In this document: piece by piece, positions 1 through 8,448 of the stretch
Position numbering within the stretch: the first letter of the stretch is position 1
How the letters are laid out: each line of letters opens with the position of its first letter
Made by a program: the position numbers and the translations under genes
The notes under the pieces: generated by a model
Database searches by the model: none
What the model was told of the DNA's origin: nothing
The model's input: the letters and a program-made list of their open reading frames with translations, nothing else
Assembly: GCF_002514725.1 (NCBI RefSeq)
Contig: NZ_NTLB01000006.1
Span: 124,001 to 188,000, forward strand
DNA: 64,000 nt
Source: Mangrovitalea sediminis
GTDB taxonomy: Bacteria > Pseudomonadota > Gammaproteobacteria > Pseudomonadales > Oleiphilaceae
Direction: 5' to 3'

Positions 1-547
1 GCCAGGCATGCAGTAGAAGCAGTGGGATCGCCGTCATGAGGCCGAATGCTGTCGTGTTCATTGCGACAGAGATACTCTGCGACAGCAGTGAAGCCTTATC
101 GGCGGGATCGGCATTGGCGACGGCCGTAAAGGCCGAGATCAGACCGATGATGGTACCCAGCAATCCCAACAGCGTCGCCACGTTTGCCAGCGTGGCGAGG
201 TACTGGGTACGCTTTTCGAGTCGCGGCAGGACTTCCATCAGCCCCTCTTCCATGGCGTATTCGATATCTTCACGCGAGCGTTGACCCAGCAATCGGGACA
301 GGCCTGCCCCCATGATCGCCGCGATGGCCGTATCCGACTGGGTGGCAAGCTTGATCGCGCCACGGTAATCCCGTTTCTGCAGCAGCGGCAGAATGCCTCG
401 ATCGAACGCTTGGCGGTTGGATCGACGGACGGCCCCCAGATAGAAAAACCGCTCCAGTGTTATCGCAACACCCAACAACAGGACCAGTGCGATCGGATAC
501 ATGAAAACACCGCCATCCTGGAAGAACCGAATTACCGTTTGCATCAT
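1..547 (-). CDS. MotA/TolQ/ExbB-family proton channel, 3' end outside window
   Basis: Reading the minus strand from the ATG pair at 547 gives a protein starting MMQTVIRFFQDGGVFMYPI, with a first membrane helix, a cytoplasmic stretch (a YRGAIKLA-type segment and a QRSREDIEYAMEEG-type segment) and then the family hallmark ATLANVATLLGLLGTIIGLI near residue 130. This is the inner-membrane channel that couples proton flow to a TonB/TolA/ExbD-like partner. A GGAG lies about 8 bases upstream of the start. The frame is open to the left edge, so the C-terminus is missing. It is the last visible gene of the operon beginning at 6732. Upstream operon members are exported TPR proteins, so the channel probably powers an envelope complex. 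Whether it is closer to ExbB or TolQ cannot be decided from the fragment. Confidence 0.88.
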   Translation of the reverse strand, partial: MMQTVIRFFQDGGVFMYPIALVLLLGVAITLERFFYLGAVRRSNRQAFDRGILPLLQKRDYRGAIKLATQSDTAIAAIMGAGLSRLLGQRSREDIEYAMEEGLMEVLPRLEKRTQYLATLANVATLLGLLGTIIGLISAFTAVANADPADKASLLSQSISVAMNTTAFGLMTAIPLLLLHAW

Positions 548-603
548 GATGAGTACTCCAACGTCCCCGTTTCTCAGAATTATGTGTGGTGTACGGTCGC
601 TCC

Positions 604-972
604 TCAGGAGCCCGAACCCGGCGCGGAAAGAATGTCTCCCGTCTGCCGGAAATGCCGCTGCGTCGCGAGTACATCCGGCTCCTGTGCCTTAAGCAGGTCT
701 GGCATATCCGCTTTCAATGTAGGCCGGGCCCGGCGCGATAGCGTCGGCGCCCGCCAAGGTATGATATGCAACACCTTGGGAAATTCGTCGCTCCCCTGAA
801 CGGAGATCCCCTCCACCTGGGTAATATCCTTGCCCGCAGTCGCTACCGTCGCCTGCCGCGTTCCCCCATTAGGTCCCGCGGCATCGGCGCTCGCCGCACA
901 CAGGCTCGCGAGAGCGGCAACGAGAAGAACAACAGCCTTTTTACAAGGCCAACGACAACCGATCCGGATCAT
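604..972 (-). CDS. Small secreted protein of unknown function
   Basis: About 122 residues. The start at 972 has a near-perfect AAGGAGG six bases upstream and overlaps the stop of the preceding lipoprotein gene by ATGA. An n-region with Arg/Lys (IRIGCRWPCKK) and a hydrophobic core (AVVLLVAALASLCAASADA) look like a cleavable signal peptide ending at ADA-AG. The mature part is short and basic, with an EFPKVLHIIPWR stretch that looks like a conserved core, and a probably disordered C-terminus. I recognise no domain. Translational coupling to the TPR lipoprotein and the channel gene 56 bp downstream suggests a periplasmic accessory subunit of the same envelope machine; that is inference. Confidence 0.75.
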   Translation of the reverse strand: MIRIGCRWPCKKAVVLLVAALASLCAASADAAGPNGGTRQATVATAGKDITQVEGISVQGSDEFPKVLHIIPWRAPTLSRRARPTLKADMPDLLKAQEPDVLATQRHFRQTGDILSAPGSGS

Positions 973-1571
973 CGTGTCCTCCTTTTCAGATCCGCTATCC
1001 AACCTGCGACCTTGGGGTCCGGCTGGGGAAGCAACTTCTGATACGCCTGATACTGTTCAAGCGCATCCGGCAAATCCATGAGGTAGAGCTCGCACAACAC
1101 CGCCAGGTTATAGCGCAATGACGGATTGTCAGGGTGCAGAGACACCGCCCGCTGGAGCAACTGATGCGCCATCTTGAAATGTCCCTGCTGCCGCAACAGC
1201 AGCGCCAGGTTATTCGAGGCTGTCGGTGCCCCCGGATTCAGCGTCAGCGCCTTGCGGTAAGCGGCGATGGCGTCATCAGTCCTGCCCAGCTTCTGCAAGA
1301 CCAGCGCATAATCCACCTGGGCGTAACTCAGGTTCGGCCTGGCGGCGACCAGTTTGCCCAGTGCACTCGCTGCCGCCTCGACATGACCCGCATCGTGGGC
1401 TTTCCGGGCGTCGGTCATCCACGCTTGCTGCTCCTTGGTCAGGGCCTCTGACTTTTGCTGGGCCTGAACCGGTTTGGGAGCGGATTTTGGCACCGGTGCC
1501 GTAACGGTCGTTCCACAACCCGCCATCACCAGCAGCATGCCGATAACCCAGAGTCCATTAGGGTTTCGCAT
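969..1571 (-). CDS. TPR-containing outer-membrane or periplasmic lipoprotein
   Basis: About 200 residues from the ATG at 1571. An upstream extension in the same frame is possible, but the 1571 start directly yields a lipoprotein signal, MRNPNGLWVIGMLLVMAGC, with lipobox VMAGC. The mature protein begins with a Pro/Lys/Gln-rich linker, followed by at least three TPR units (ARKAHDAGHVEAAASALGKL, then LGRTDDAIAAYRKALTLNPG, then QGHFKMAHQLLQRAVSLHPD). The start lies inside the 3' end of the preceding 940-residue gene (14-bp overlap), so translation is coupled. TPRs are protein-binding scaffolds; as a lipoprotein it could tether the complex to a membrane, comparable to TtpC/PilF-type partners. No enzymatic motif is present. 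Confidence 0.85.
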   Translation of the reverse strand: MRNPNGLWVIGMLLVMAGCGTTVTAPVPKSAPKPVQAQQKSEALTKEQQAWMTDARKAHDAGHVEAAASALGKLVAARPNLSYAQVDYALVLQKLGRTDDAIAAYRKALTLNPGAPTASNNLALLLRQQGHFKMAHQLLQRAVSLHPDNPSLRYNLAVLCELYLMDLPDALEQYQAYQKLLPQPDPKVAGWIADLKRRTR

Positions 1572-4380
1572 CGACCCACCCCAACCACTTCTCGTCTCGC
1601 GCGTAGCGCGCCGGGTACAGCGTCGCCAGGGCATCCAGGCTCTTCTGCACCCAGGTATTGTAGACCCCCTGCTGAATCCGGCGTTGATTCTGCTGATGTA
1701 GCTCAATCGCCTTTTCCTCGAACGGGTAAGCCTGATCCTCCAACAGCACGTTGTACTGCGCCAACTGCCGCTTTGTGAGTGATTTCGGTCGCTCCGAACT
1801 CAACACATCCTTGGACAACTGGTTGTACAGCTCCGCCAACGCATAGGTGGACCTGGTCGCGACCTGCGCCATACCAAAGGATTCGGCCGTCTCATAGGCC
1901 GTGATGGCCTTTTGCAGGCGAATTCGTTTCCGCTCCAGTGACCGTTTCAGCGGCAAGGTCAACTTGACGGCGCGGAAAGCCGCCGCATCTTCATCTGCCA
2001 GGGTGATGGCAGCATTACCCGCCAGATAGCGCGTGCGATCGTTGCCGAATCGCGTCTTACGTTCACGCTCAACAAGTTCGCGGTCCCAACGATCCCGCTC
2101 CCGGAGGTCCTGGGCCTTGGCCGCCGCAAGCGACAACTTGTAACGCAACTCCTGCCGGTAGGCGAAGTCGTCCGCCCCCTGAGCCGCCGGCACTGCTTTG
2201 AGATAGGCACGGTAAAGCGCCTGCGCCTTGTCGCTCTCCCCCGCCTTGTCATAGAGTTCCGCCGCCCGTAGCTGACGTTTCCAGCGCTCGGCCGCATCCA
2301 CCGACTTATCACTATGACTCCACGACAACAGCTCGTCGGCCGCATGAACCGACTGGCCGGCCGCATCGTAGGCATAAACCAGCTTGGCCGGAATCCTGGA
2401 TATCAGGGGGCTATCCGGGAAATCATGCTGAAAACGCACCAGCTCGTTGATGGCAGGCTGCCACCGCTTGGCTTTCATGAGCGCATTGGCTGCATCGAAA
2501 CGAGCAGTAATGCGAATGGGCGATTGCGGCGCAACTGTGCCCACACGCTGATAGTTCGCAACCGCCTCATCAATCCGGCCGGCCTCCTCCGCCAATTGAC
2601 CCTGGCGATAGATATCAGCCGCCAGCTTTTCGGTAATCTGGGCCTTAAGGTCGGGGACGCCCGCTGCCAGCGTCAGGGCCTGCCGGTAATCCCGCTCAGC
2701 TTCCGCATAACGCGACTGGTCGAAGGCCGTATTACCCAATACCAGCCAGGCGGCACGTTGCTCCTCCGGTTTAGCGCTGCTGTCATCCGTCACCGGTCCG
2801 GCAAACGCGACGGCGTCGGCCTTGCGCCCGTTATCGTATAAGACATTGGCGATATGGACTCGCACGGCATTTGCCCGCGGCTCGCCCTGGAAGATGGTCA
2901 CGAACTGACGCGATTCCGCGACCAGGGCATCGAGCGACGCGGGAGAAGGTTGCTGTTTCCAGGCCCGCCGCTGAAGCAACACCGCCGCATAGGCAGCGTC
3001 CGGCGCCTTGTCGAAGTCGGGCGACTGATAGGCAGCCTGCCGGTACATCGCGAGCGCCTGTGACGACTGTCCCGCCTGTGCGTATGCGTCACCAGCCAAG
3101 AGCAGGTTCGGGCCCACTTCGGGGTCCGCGGGGTAGAGGCTGCCGAGGCGATCCAGGTAGCCGCCCGCCCGGGCATAGTCCTGTCTTTGCTTGTCCTTGT
3201 TCGTCTCCGTTTGCGCCTGGGCGTAGTTCCAGCGTCCGAGATCTTCCAGATAGTGGTAGAGCTTCTTGCGCTCCTCCGCATCCAGGCGACCCTGCATATC
3301 CTTCGTCGCAAAGCGGCGGACGAATTCCCGCTTGGCTTCACGGGCCTGGTTCGCAAAGCCGCCATCCTCATAGGCCGTTACCATCTGGGCAGCAATCGCC
3401 GGCGCCTTGGGATTGTCGGGATAACGGTTCAGGAATGCCTGCCCTGCAGCGACACTGTCCGAGTACCGATCATTGGCCAGGTAGTAATCTGCCAGGCGGT
3501 CATAGAGCATATAGGCGTATGGCTTGTCGCCCACAGTATCCAACAAGTTGTCCAGGGCCTTGGCGCCGCCGGCGTATGCAGCGGAAATGCTCAGGATGCG
3601 GAAGGTGTCGTTGACGGTGTCCTGGGCGATACGGTCCAACTTGTGAAAGCCGTCAGACTGAGCGTAGTAGCGATCAAGGACCTGAATGAAGGTACGACTG
3701 GCATCGGCCTGCTGGCCGGCCTTGTACTGGCTCCAGCCCAGCATGTACTGCGACTTCTCCGCAAAGGGCGTGCCCTGCCCCTCCTGCATGACCTCGGCGT
3801 AGGCAGCTTCTGCGGCGGTATATTGCGCTTGTGAGAAATCGTATTCGGCGATTCGGAAACGCGCCTCAATGGCGTAGACGGATTTCGGGAACAATCCCAC
3901 CAATTGTTTAAGACGCTCCACCGACTTGCCATCCTCGCCGATAAATTCATAGGCACGCGCCATCTGGTATAGCAATTCGTCCAGCCGGCCGTAATAAATA
4001 CCGGAGCTGACAATCATTTCGTAACTGGCCAACGCCTTGCGGTAGAGAACTCTTTCCTGGTCAGGCGTCATATCGACGCTTTCCCCCGCAATCGCCTGCA
4101 AATTGAGCAAACGATGCAGGGCGTCGATACGCACTTCCGGGTTTTTCGCGGTTTTGAATAGCTGTTCGTAGCGTCGGGCAACTTCCTTAAGCGAAATCGC
4201 TGGCAGGCGCTGTGCCTCCATGTCGATGTAGGCCGGCCGCAAGTCACCCAGCGTCGCACCATCGCCCCCGCCCATCCGGATCTGAAAGCTCTGCGGATCG
4301 CCACACCAGGCGGCCCGCGACGACAGGCTGAGGCCGATAGCCAACAATCCGTAGGCTATTATCCGATGAAGACGTTTCAC
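1558..4380 (-). CDS. Large periplasmic TPR-repeat protein (940 residues)
   Basis: An N-terminal signal peptide (MKRLHRIIAYGLLAIGLSLS, cleavage probably after AAWCG) precedes an almost entirely alpha-helical protein built of many TPR-like units across residues 60-900, for example AYEFIGEDGKSVERLKQLVG, SRYAEAERDYRQALTLA and EEAGRIDEAVANYQRVGTVA. It resembles the long exported TPR proteins found beside ExbB/ExbD genes in gliding-motility (Agl/Agm-type) and Ton-like clusters, but I cannot assign a named family. The start codon overlaps the previous stop as ATGA, and its own 3' end overlaps the lipoprotein gene. The expected role is a scaffold in the periplasm; no catalytic residues are apparent. 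Confidence 0.85.
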   Translation of the reverse strand: MKRLHRIIAYGLLAIGLSLSSRAAWCGDPQSFQIRMGGGDGATLGDLRPAYIDMEAQRLPAISLKEVARRYEQLFKTAKNPEVRIDALHRLLNLQAIAGESVDMTPDQERVLYRKALASYEMIVSSGIYYGRLDELLYQMARAYEFIGEDGKSVERLKQLVGLFPKSVYAIEARFRIAEYDFSQAQYTAAEAAYAEVMQEGQGTPFAEKSQYMLGWSQYKAGQQADASRTFIQVLDRYYAQSDGFHKLDRIAQDTVNDTFRILSISAAYAGGAKALDNLLDTVGDKPYAYMLYDRLADYYLANDRYSDSVAAGQAFLNRYPDNPKAPAIAAQMVTAYEDGGFANQAREAKREFVRRFATKDMQGRLDAEERKKLYHYLEDLGRWNYAQAQTETNKDKQRQDYARAGGYLDRLGSLYPADPEVGPNLLLAGDAYAQAGQSSQALAMYRQAAYQSPDFDKAPDAAYAAVLLQRRAWKQQPSPASLDALVAESRQFVTIFQGEPRANAVRVHIANVLYDNGRKADAVAFAGPVTDDSSAKPEEQRAAWLVLGNTAFDQSRYAEAERDYRQALTLAAGVPDLKAQITEKLAADIYRQGQLAEEAGRIDEAVANYQRVGTVAPQSPIRITARFDAANALMKAKRWQPAINELVRFQHDFPDSPLISRIPAKLVYAYDAAGQSVHAADELLSWSHSDKSVDAAERWKRQLRAAELYDKAGESDKAQALYRAYLKAVPAAQGADDFAYRQELRYKLSLAAAKAQDLRERDRWDRELVERERKTRFGNDRTRYLAGNAAITLADEDAAAFRAVKLTLPLKRSLERKRIRLQKAITAYETAESFGMAQVATRSTYALAELYNQLSKDVLSSERPKSLTKRQLAQYNVLLEDQAYPFEEKAIELHQQNQRRIQQGVYNTWVQKSLDALATLYPARYARDEKWLGWVDAKP

Positions 4381-6215
4381 TGCCCACCTCCCTGCTGACG
4401 CTTGTCGCGCTGGGTGATGGCCAGGTATTCATAGAGGTGGGCAATTTCCTGATTGCTACGATCACGCCATGTGGCAATCCGCTCACCCTGAGCCTGGAGG
4501 AATGCCAGCGTCTCCTGGTCAAATAACTTCTCACTGCGCTGGCGTAGCGATACTAACTGGTTGCGGCTGTCTGCAACCGCTTTCTGTTGCGCCTTAACGC
4601 GTGCCAGGAGTCGGCGGAAATGATCCGGGGCCGCGGCCAGTCGGTCATCGAAGGCGGAAACGGAGGTCGCGAGGCGATCCAGATCCTGTCCCGATTGCTG
4701 CAGTGTCGCCTCCAATTGACGGCTGTTGAGGGATTCCTGCTCCTCGGCGCGCCAGACCAGCAAACCATGCAGGCGATCGATACGCGCCATCGTCGACGCA
4801 TTTGCGTGCTCACGGACAGCTTGCCGGCGCAGTGTCTCCAAGAGCGCAAACTGCTGGGCGAGATCGCCCGACACCAGACTTTCGAGATCGTTGCTTGCGG
4901 TCGCTTTCTTAAGCCGGGCCTCTAATAGACGGTATTGCGTCTGCAACGAAGCCAGCCGCGCGCGCACTGTCGACATGGCTGCACCCGTTCCACTGGTACG
5001 TACCCGTGTGAGCCGTTCCTGCAACATACCGGCAAAGACATCGAGATTGTGCTGCTGCTCCGCCAAGCGCCGATCGAGCTTGGCCAATTCCGCCACGCGA
5101 CGGGCTGCCGCCTGCGCCTTGGGACTCTCCATCAGTCGCATCAAGTACGCCTGCCTGGGCGTGCTCAGCGACTTGCTGTCCGCCAGAAACCATTCGACAT
5201 TGTCGCCCCGGCTCGCGACCATCATGGCTTTCCAGGCGCCTTCCTTATGGACCTGATCCTCGAGTTTACGGATATTGACCAACTCCGCCTCAAAGGCGGA
5301 AGTCGCTCCCAGGTAGGCGTCTCCGGCCTGTCCCAAATACCCGCTTTCGTCGAACGCCAACCCCATTCCCATGCTGGCATCCGCCACGCCCTCAAACGCC
5401 AACGGGTATTTGCGGGCACGGTGCCAGAACTGCATCGCATCCCGGTAGTCATCCTGACGGGACTGCGCGAGCCCATGAAGGTACAAGGCCTGTGGTGCGT
5501 AATAGCTATCCAGGCGGATATGGTTGAGAAATCCCAGGGCGGAATCGTACTGTCCAGCCTTTACCGTCAGGTACCCTGCGATCAGGTTGATCCGGTCGAG
5601 TAGTTCGAGATCCCGCTTCCGTTTATGGCCGTCCAGCATCGCAGCGGCGACGTGTAGCGCCACCAGGGTACGCGAAGGGTCGCTGTCCAATGTGGCGTAG
5701 GCCGTGGCGAGATTCATATACCCCAGGGCGGCCCAATAACCGTCGTCCATTTTTCCCAGATCGCCGGCCGACGCTTCAAGGTGCCCTTTGCGGCGCTCGA
5801 TATCGGAGAGTTTGAACAACGCCTGCTGACGATCGCTGCCCTTCAATCCAGGCAGCGCCTTGCGCAACCACTGCAGCGCTTCCGCATCCTGACCTCGGTC
5901 TATGGCGATCCGTGCCAGTCCCAGTTGGGCCCTGGCGACATTTCGGCCCTGACCCGCCGCAACCTTCTGCAAATCCGCACTGGCCCCGTCGTCCATGCCC
6001 AGCTCGGCCCGCGCCAATCCCCTTAACAGCAGCGCCTGTCCTTCGGGTTGTTTGGGCGCATCGGTCAACACCGACCAGGGATGGCCTGTCAGCATGGCAT
6101 AACGCATCAAGCCGACCTGGAGAGGTCCATTCGACCCTGCATCGGCACGGGCAACACTGGCAATACAAAGCAGCGTCGCCAATAGCACAGAGCCGACAAG
6201 CCGTCCCAGCAGCAT
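4377..6215 (-). CDS. Exported TPR and coiled-coil protein (about 612 residues)
   Basis: I place the start at the ATG at 6215, preceded by GGAAG and giving a clean signal peptide (MLLGRLVGSVLLATLLCIAS, cleavage near ARA-DA). An 18-codon longer reading is possible but would put a polar stretch before the signal. Residues 40-310 carry TPR-like repeats (LARAELGMDDGASADLQKVA, LGLARIAIDRGQDAEALQWL). Residues 380-600 are rich in Leu/Arg/Glu/Gln heptads and should form long coiled coils. The 3' end overlaps the next gene by ATGA, and the gene upstream stops 7 bases before this start. It looks like a structural partner of the following 940-residue TPR protein. No known family is assigned. Confidence 0.83.
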   Translation of the reverse strand: MLLGRLVGSVLLATLLCIASVARADAGSNGPLQVGLMRYAMLTGHPWSVLTDAPKQPEGQALLLRGLARAELGMDDGASADLQKVAAGQGRNVARAQLGLARIAIDRGQDAEALQWLRKALPGLKGSDRQQALFKLSDIERRKGHLEASAGDLGKMDDGYWAALGYMNLATAYATLDSDPSRTLVALHVAAAMLDGHKRKRDLELLDRINLIAGYLTVKAGQYDSALGFLNHIRLDSYYAPQALYLHGLAQSRQDDYRDAMQFWHRARKYPLAFEGVADASMGMGLAFDESGYLGQAGDAYLGATSAFEAELVNIRKLEDQVHKEGAWKAMMVASRGDNVEWFLADSKSLSTPRQAYLMRLMESPKAQAAARRVAELAKLDRRLAEQQHNLDVFAGMLQERLTRVRTSGTGAAMSTVRARLASLQTQYRLLEARLKKATASNDLESLVSGDLAQQFALLETLRRQAVREHANASTMARIDRLHGLLVWRAEEQESLNSRQLEATLQQSGQDLDRLATSVSAFDDRLAAAPDHFRRLLARVKAQQKAVADSRNQLVSLRQRSEKLFDQETLAFLQAQGERIATWRDRSNQEIAHLYEYLAITQRDKRQQGGGQ

Positions 6216-6222
6216 CGTGGTA

Positions 6223-6732
6223 TTACTTCCAGGTTCTAAGCTTGAATTTGGGTTCGAACGATGGCGCATCAGCGGTCACCACCAATTCGACCTGGGAAGC
6301 GTCATTCGTCTTGTGGATGGAAAACGTCGATTCCTTGCGAAAGTAATGATCGTTGACGCCCTGTCCATTGAGCGTTGCCGTCAGCTTATGCTCTCCAGCT
6401 GACAGATTGCCAATATACAACCGCTGTATCCCACCTTGCTTGAGCGCTTGCCGCTCCTGCTCTGAATAGAGATGTGAGGCTGCGGTCTGCCCATCGATGC
6501 CGATCTCCACCGAGTCGAGCACGAAGTAATTTTTGGCATCGAGGGATAAATAAACGGCGACCTGCGTATTGGCGGGATGAAGGATGTCCTCCTCCAACTG
6601 AAACAGTTGCCGATCCAGGTCCGCGACATTCTTTTTGAAATGTGCGATATCGCCATCCAGCGATGCTGCCTGCACTGACATGCCAAAGCATGCCAAACAG
6701 ATCCACAGAAAAGCCTGAAAAAGCCGGCGCAT
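6223..6732 (-). CDS. Exported protein of unknown function, probable beta-sandwich domain
   Basis: About 169 residues, first gene of the minus-strand TPR/ExbB operon. The ATG at 6732 has AGGAGA at good distance and opens a signal peptide (MRRLFQAFLWICLACFGMSV, cleavage near QAA-SL). A short helical segment (DIAHFKKNVADLDRQLFQLE) is followed by a beta-rich part (VAVYLSLDAKNYFVLDSVEI; AGEHKLTATLNGQ; QVELVVTAD) that looks like an Ig-like or chaperone-type sandwich. I recognise no family. Its place at the head of the operon, 7 bases before the TPR/coiled-coil gene, implies a shared envelope function. Confidence 0.78.
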   Translation of the reverse strand: MRRLFQAFLWICLACFGMSVQAASLDGDIAHFKKNVADLDRQLFQLEEDILHPANTQVAVYLSLDAKNYFVLDSVEIGIDGQTAASHLYSEQERQALKQGGIQRLYIGNLSAGEHKLTATLNGQGVNDHYFRKESTFSIHKTNDASQVELVVTADAPSFEPKFKLRTWK

Positions 6733-6939
6733 GAAAGTCTCCTGGCTGACCGCTTCACAGGCATCGCCTAACGGGACAAGCAGCTGCATCCAGCCATGAG
6801 CGCCTGCTCCTTGAACGCACGCCGGACAGCCCCGTTACGGGAGCCCTTACAAATCGGCAAAGATATTAACAGGTTGAAACAATCGATAACGCTATCTACT
6901 TCACCAATTCAGGTTTTACCGATAGGTACCAGGAAGTGA

Positions 6940-7078
6940 AATAACACAAAGAGAGTGCCCACCCGGGGCTGAAACTGGTGGAAAGACCCAGTTAAAGCCA
7001 GTCCGGACAGGTAAGCAGCAGAACTGTCAGGTAACTTTACAACTTACTGAGCGCTTGCTCGATAACAAGCCCTTTTTT
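6940..7078 (+). ncRNA. Candidate small RNA ending at a plus-strand terminator
   Basis: The plus strand carries a hairpin with a perfect 5-bp stem ACTGG/CCAGT around a GGA-containing loop (about 6974-6992), then GACAG/CTGTC pairing near 7008-7030, then a terminator-like hairpin with six Ts. No plus-strand gene ends here, so an independent short transcript is the simplest reading. The 5' end is a guess and no standard promoter was pinned down. The layout loosely recalls a GEMM c-di-GMP riboswitch, but the conserved GGGACGCAAAGCC core is absent. It may be nothing more than structured spacer. Confidence 0.25.
7053..7078 (+). terminator. Intrinsic-terminator-like hairpin, plus strand
   Basis: GCTTG (7053-7057) pairs with CAAGC (7066-7070), followed by CC and six Ts (7073-7078). 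The stem is only 5 bp, so it is a moderate terminator. It points in the plus direction, against the flanking genes. Confidence 0.4.
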
Positions 7079-7235
7079 CGCGCACCTATAAAATCAATCT
7101 GTTGTTTTTAAAAAACTTATTCTTATTGGCCCGGACCATGCTTTAACTGCCGCGAGCGGTAAGTTGCAAGCTATGCAGCCTGAATTCAGGTCCGCAGGCC
7201 AAGACGTACCGTTTCGATTCGATATGCCGAGCTTC

Positions 7236-7266
7236 GCCGATGGTCTCAACCCCATCGGCTTTTTTT
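7236..7266 (+). terminator. Strong intrinsic terminator, plus strand, facing the 3' end of proX
   Basis: GCCGATGG (7236-7243) pairs perfectly with CCATCGGC (7252-7259) around an 8-base loop, followed by seven Ts. It would stop plus-strand transcription before it runs antisense into proX. The minus strand lacks a T run after the stem, so it is not the proX terminator. Confidence 0.6.
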
Positions 7267-7340
7267 GTCGCCTCCAGGATAATGGAAGCGCCAGGGATCG
7301 GCGGAACGAATCGCCCCACCTTCCCCGTTGCCATTGCTGC

Positions 7341-8363
7341 TTAGTGAGCCGCTTCCATCGCAGTTTTGATCCAACCATCGAAAGTCTTCTGATGCGCCTT
7401 GATCCAACCGTCGGCATGACGTTCAACGTCAGCGTCAGTGGACTGCCCTTTCTGCATCAGCAGGTTCTCTGCACTCACATCGTTAGAACTGAGCTTCATG
7501 ATCGAGAACAGCTTGGCTGCCGCAGGGTTCGCTTCCGCCCACTTGCGATTGGCGACAATCCGCTCCACATTCGGCTGGAAACCGTAGTTACGTCCGTCCG
7601 GCAGTGCCGTATTGACGTTCTTGCGCGACCCCGGCAAGGCGGAGAAAGGAACCTGCAACCAGGTAACGTCTTTGCCCGGTACCAATACACCGCTGACCCA
7701 GTATGGCGTCCAGGTGTAGTAGAGAATCGGCTTGCCCTGGCGATAGCGGGCAATGGTGTTGGCGATGATCGCCGAGTAAGAGCCCTGCTTCTGCTCAACG
7801 GTATTCGTCAGACCGTAGGCCTTGATCTCATTATTGATGACCGCTTCACACCCCCAACCCGGGTTACAGCCAGCCAGATCGGCCTTGCCGTTACGGTCGG
7901 CATCGAACAATTTGGCCAGTTTGGGATTTTTCAACTGGGCGATGTTGGTGATGTGATACTTGTCTGCCGTCTTCTTATCGATCAGGTAACCCTGCAGAGC
8001 GCCCTTGATATAAACGCCTTTGCGGTAAAGCTTCTTGTCCCCACCTGCGCGCTTGTAAAAATCCCGGTGCAAAGGGTCCCAATCATCCGCCATAAAGGTT
8101 CCATCGCCATTCGACAGCGCGATGAAAGCCGTCGCATACTCGATCTCTTTAATCGGCTTCACGTCGTACCCCAGTTTTTCCAGCGCTTTCATGACCAACA
8201 CGGTCTGAAAACTCTCTTCAGGGATAGAGCTTTTTAACGGCTGAACCGAAACGCCCTTACCGGGCAGGTCCTGCGCCAGCGACGAGGTTGCCAGCGTCAT
8301 GCCGACCAAAAGAGCGCCCGCCGTATGCATGGTTTTTCGCCACGCCAAGTTCAATACTGTCAT
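7341..8363 (-). CDS. proX: Glycine betaine/proline ABC transporter, periplasmic binding protein ProX
   Basis: This 340-residue protein has a signal peptide (cleavage near SLAQD) and the full OpuAC/ProX-type binding domain. Recognisable blocks are [14 protein letters not shown], a [16 protein letters not shown] segment and [11 protein letters not shown], whose aromatic residues suit cation-pi binding of the trimethylammonium head group. It delivers betaine to the ProVW pump. AGGAGA precedes the start. It is the third gene of the minus-strand proV-proW-proX operon, 85 bp after proW. Uptake of compatible solutes under salt stress is the expected role. Confidence 0.95.
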   Translation of the reverse strand: MTVLNLAWRKTMHTAGALLVGMTLATSSLAQDLPGKGVSVQPLKSSIPEESFQTVLVMKALEKLGYDVKPIKEIEYATAFIALSNGDGTFMADDWDPLHRDFYKRAGGDKKLYRKGVYIKGALQGYLIDKKTADKYHITNIAQLKNPKLAKLFDADRNGKADLAGCNPGWGCEAVINNEIKAYGLTNTVEQKQGSYSAIIANTIARYRQGKPILYYTWTPYWVSGVLVPGKDVTWLQVPFSALPGSRKNVNTALPDGRNYGFQPNVERIVANRKWAEANPAAAKLFSIMKLSSNDVSAENLLMQKGQSTDADVERHADGWIKAHQKTFDGWIKTAMEAAH

Positions 8364-8448
8364 GCCATTCTCCTGTGAGTGAGTCTCTATTTATTAGAGT
8401 CGTGCTCTTATTGTTGTAGGGTCATCATCCGTTGTCGGAAGCGATGAC

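Larger units (their letters stand above)
6733..7340. other. Long non-coding gap between TPR operon and proX
   Basis: This gap of 608 bases is less GC-rich than its surroundings and I see no convincing gene in it. It must hold the minus-strand promoter of the TPR/ExbB operon and the 3' region of proX. Its clearest structures are two plus-strand hairpins with T runs (7053-7078 and 7236-7266), although neither flanking gene is read on the plus strand. See the separate candidate RNA entry. Confidence 0.6.

Noticed and set aside
6940-7078. GEMM-type c-di-GMP riboswitch
   Set aside because: Overall layout is suggestive, but the conserved GGGACGCAAAGCC core and the tetraloop-receptor pattern are missing and no gene follows on that strand.
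7164-8237. 357-codon plus-strand frame opposite proX
   Set aside because: Antisense to an unmistakable proX; it also runs through the strong plus-strand terminator at 7236-7266.
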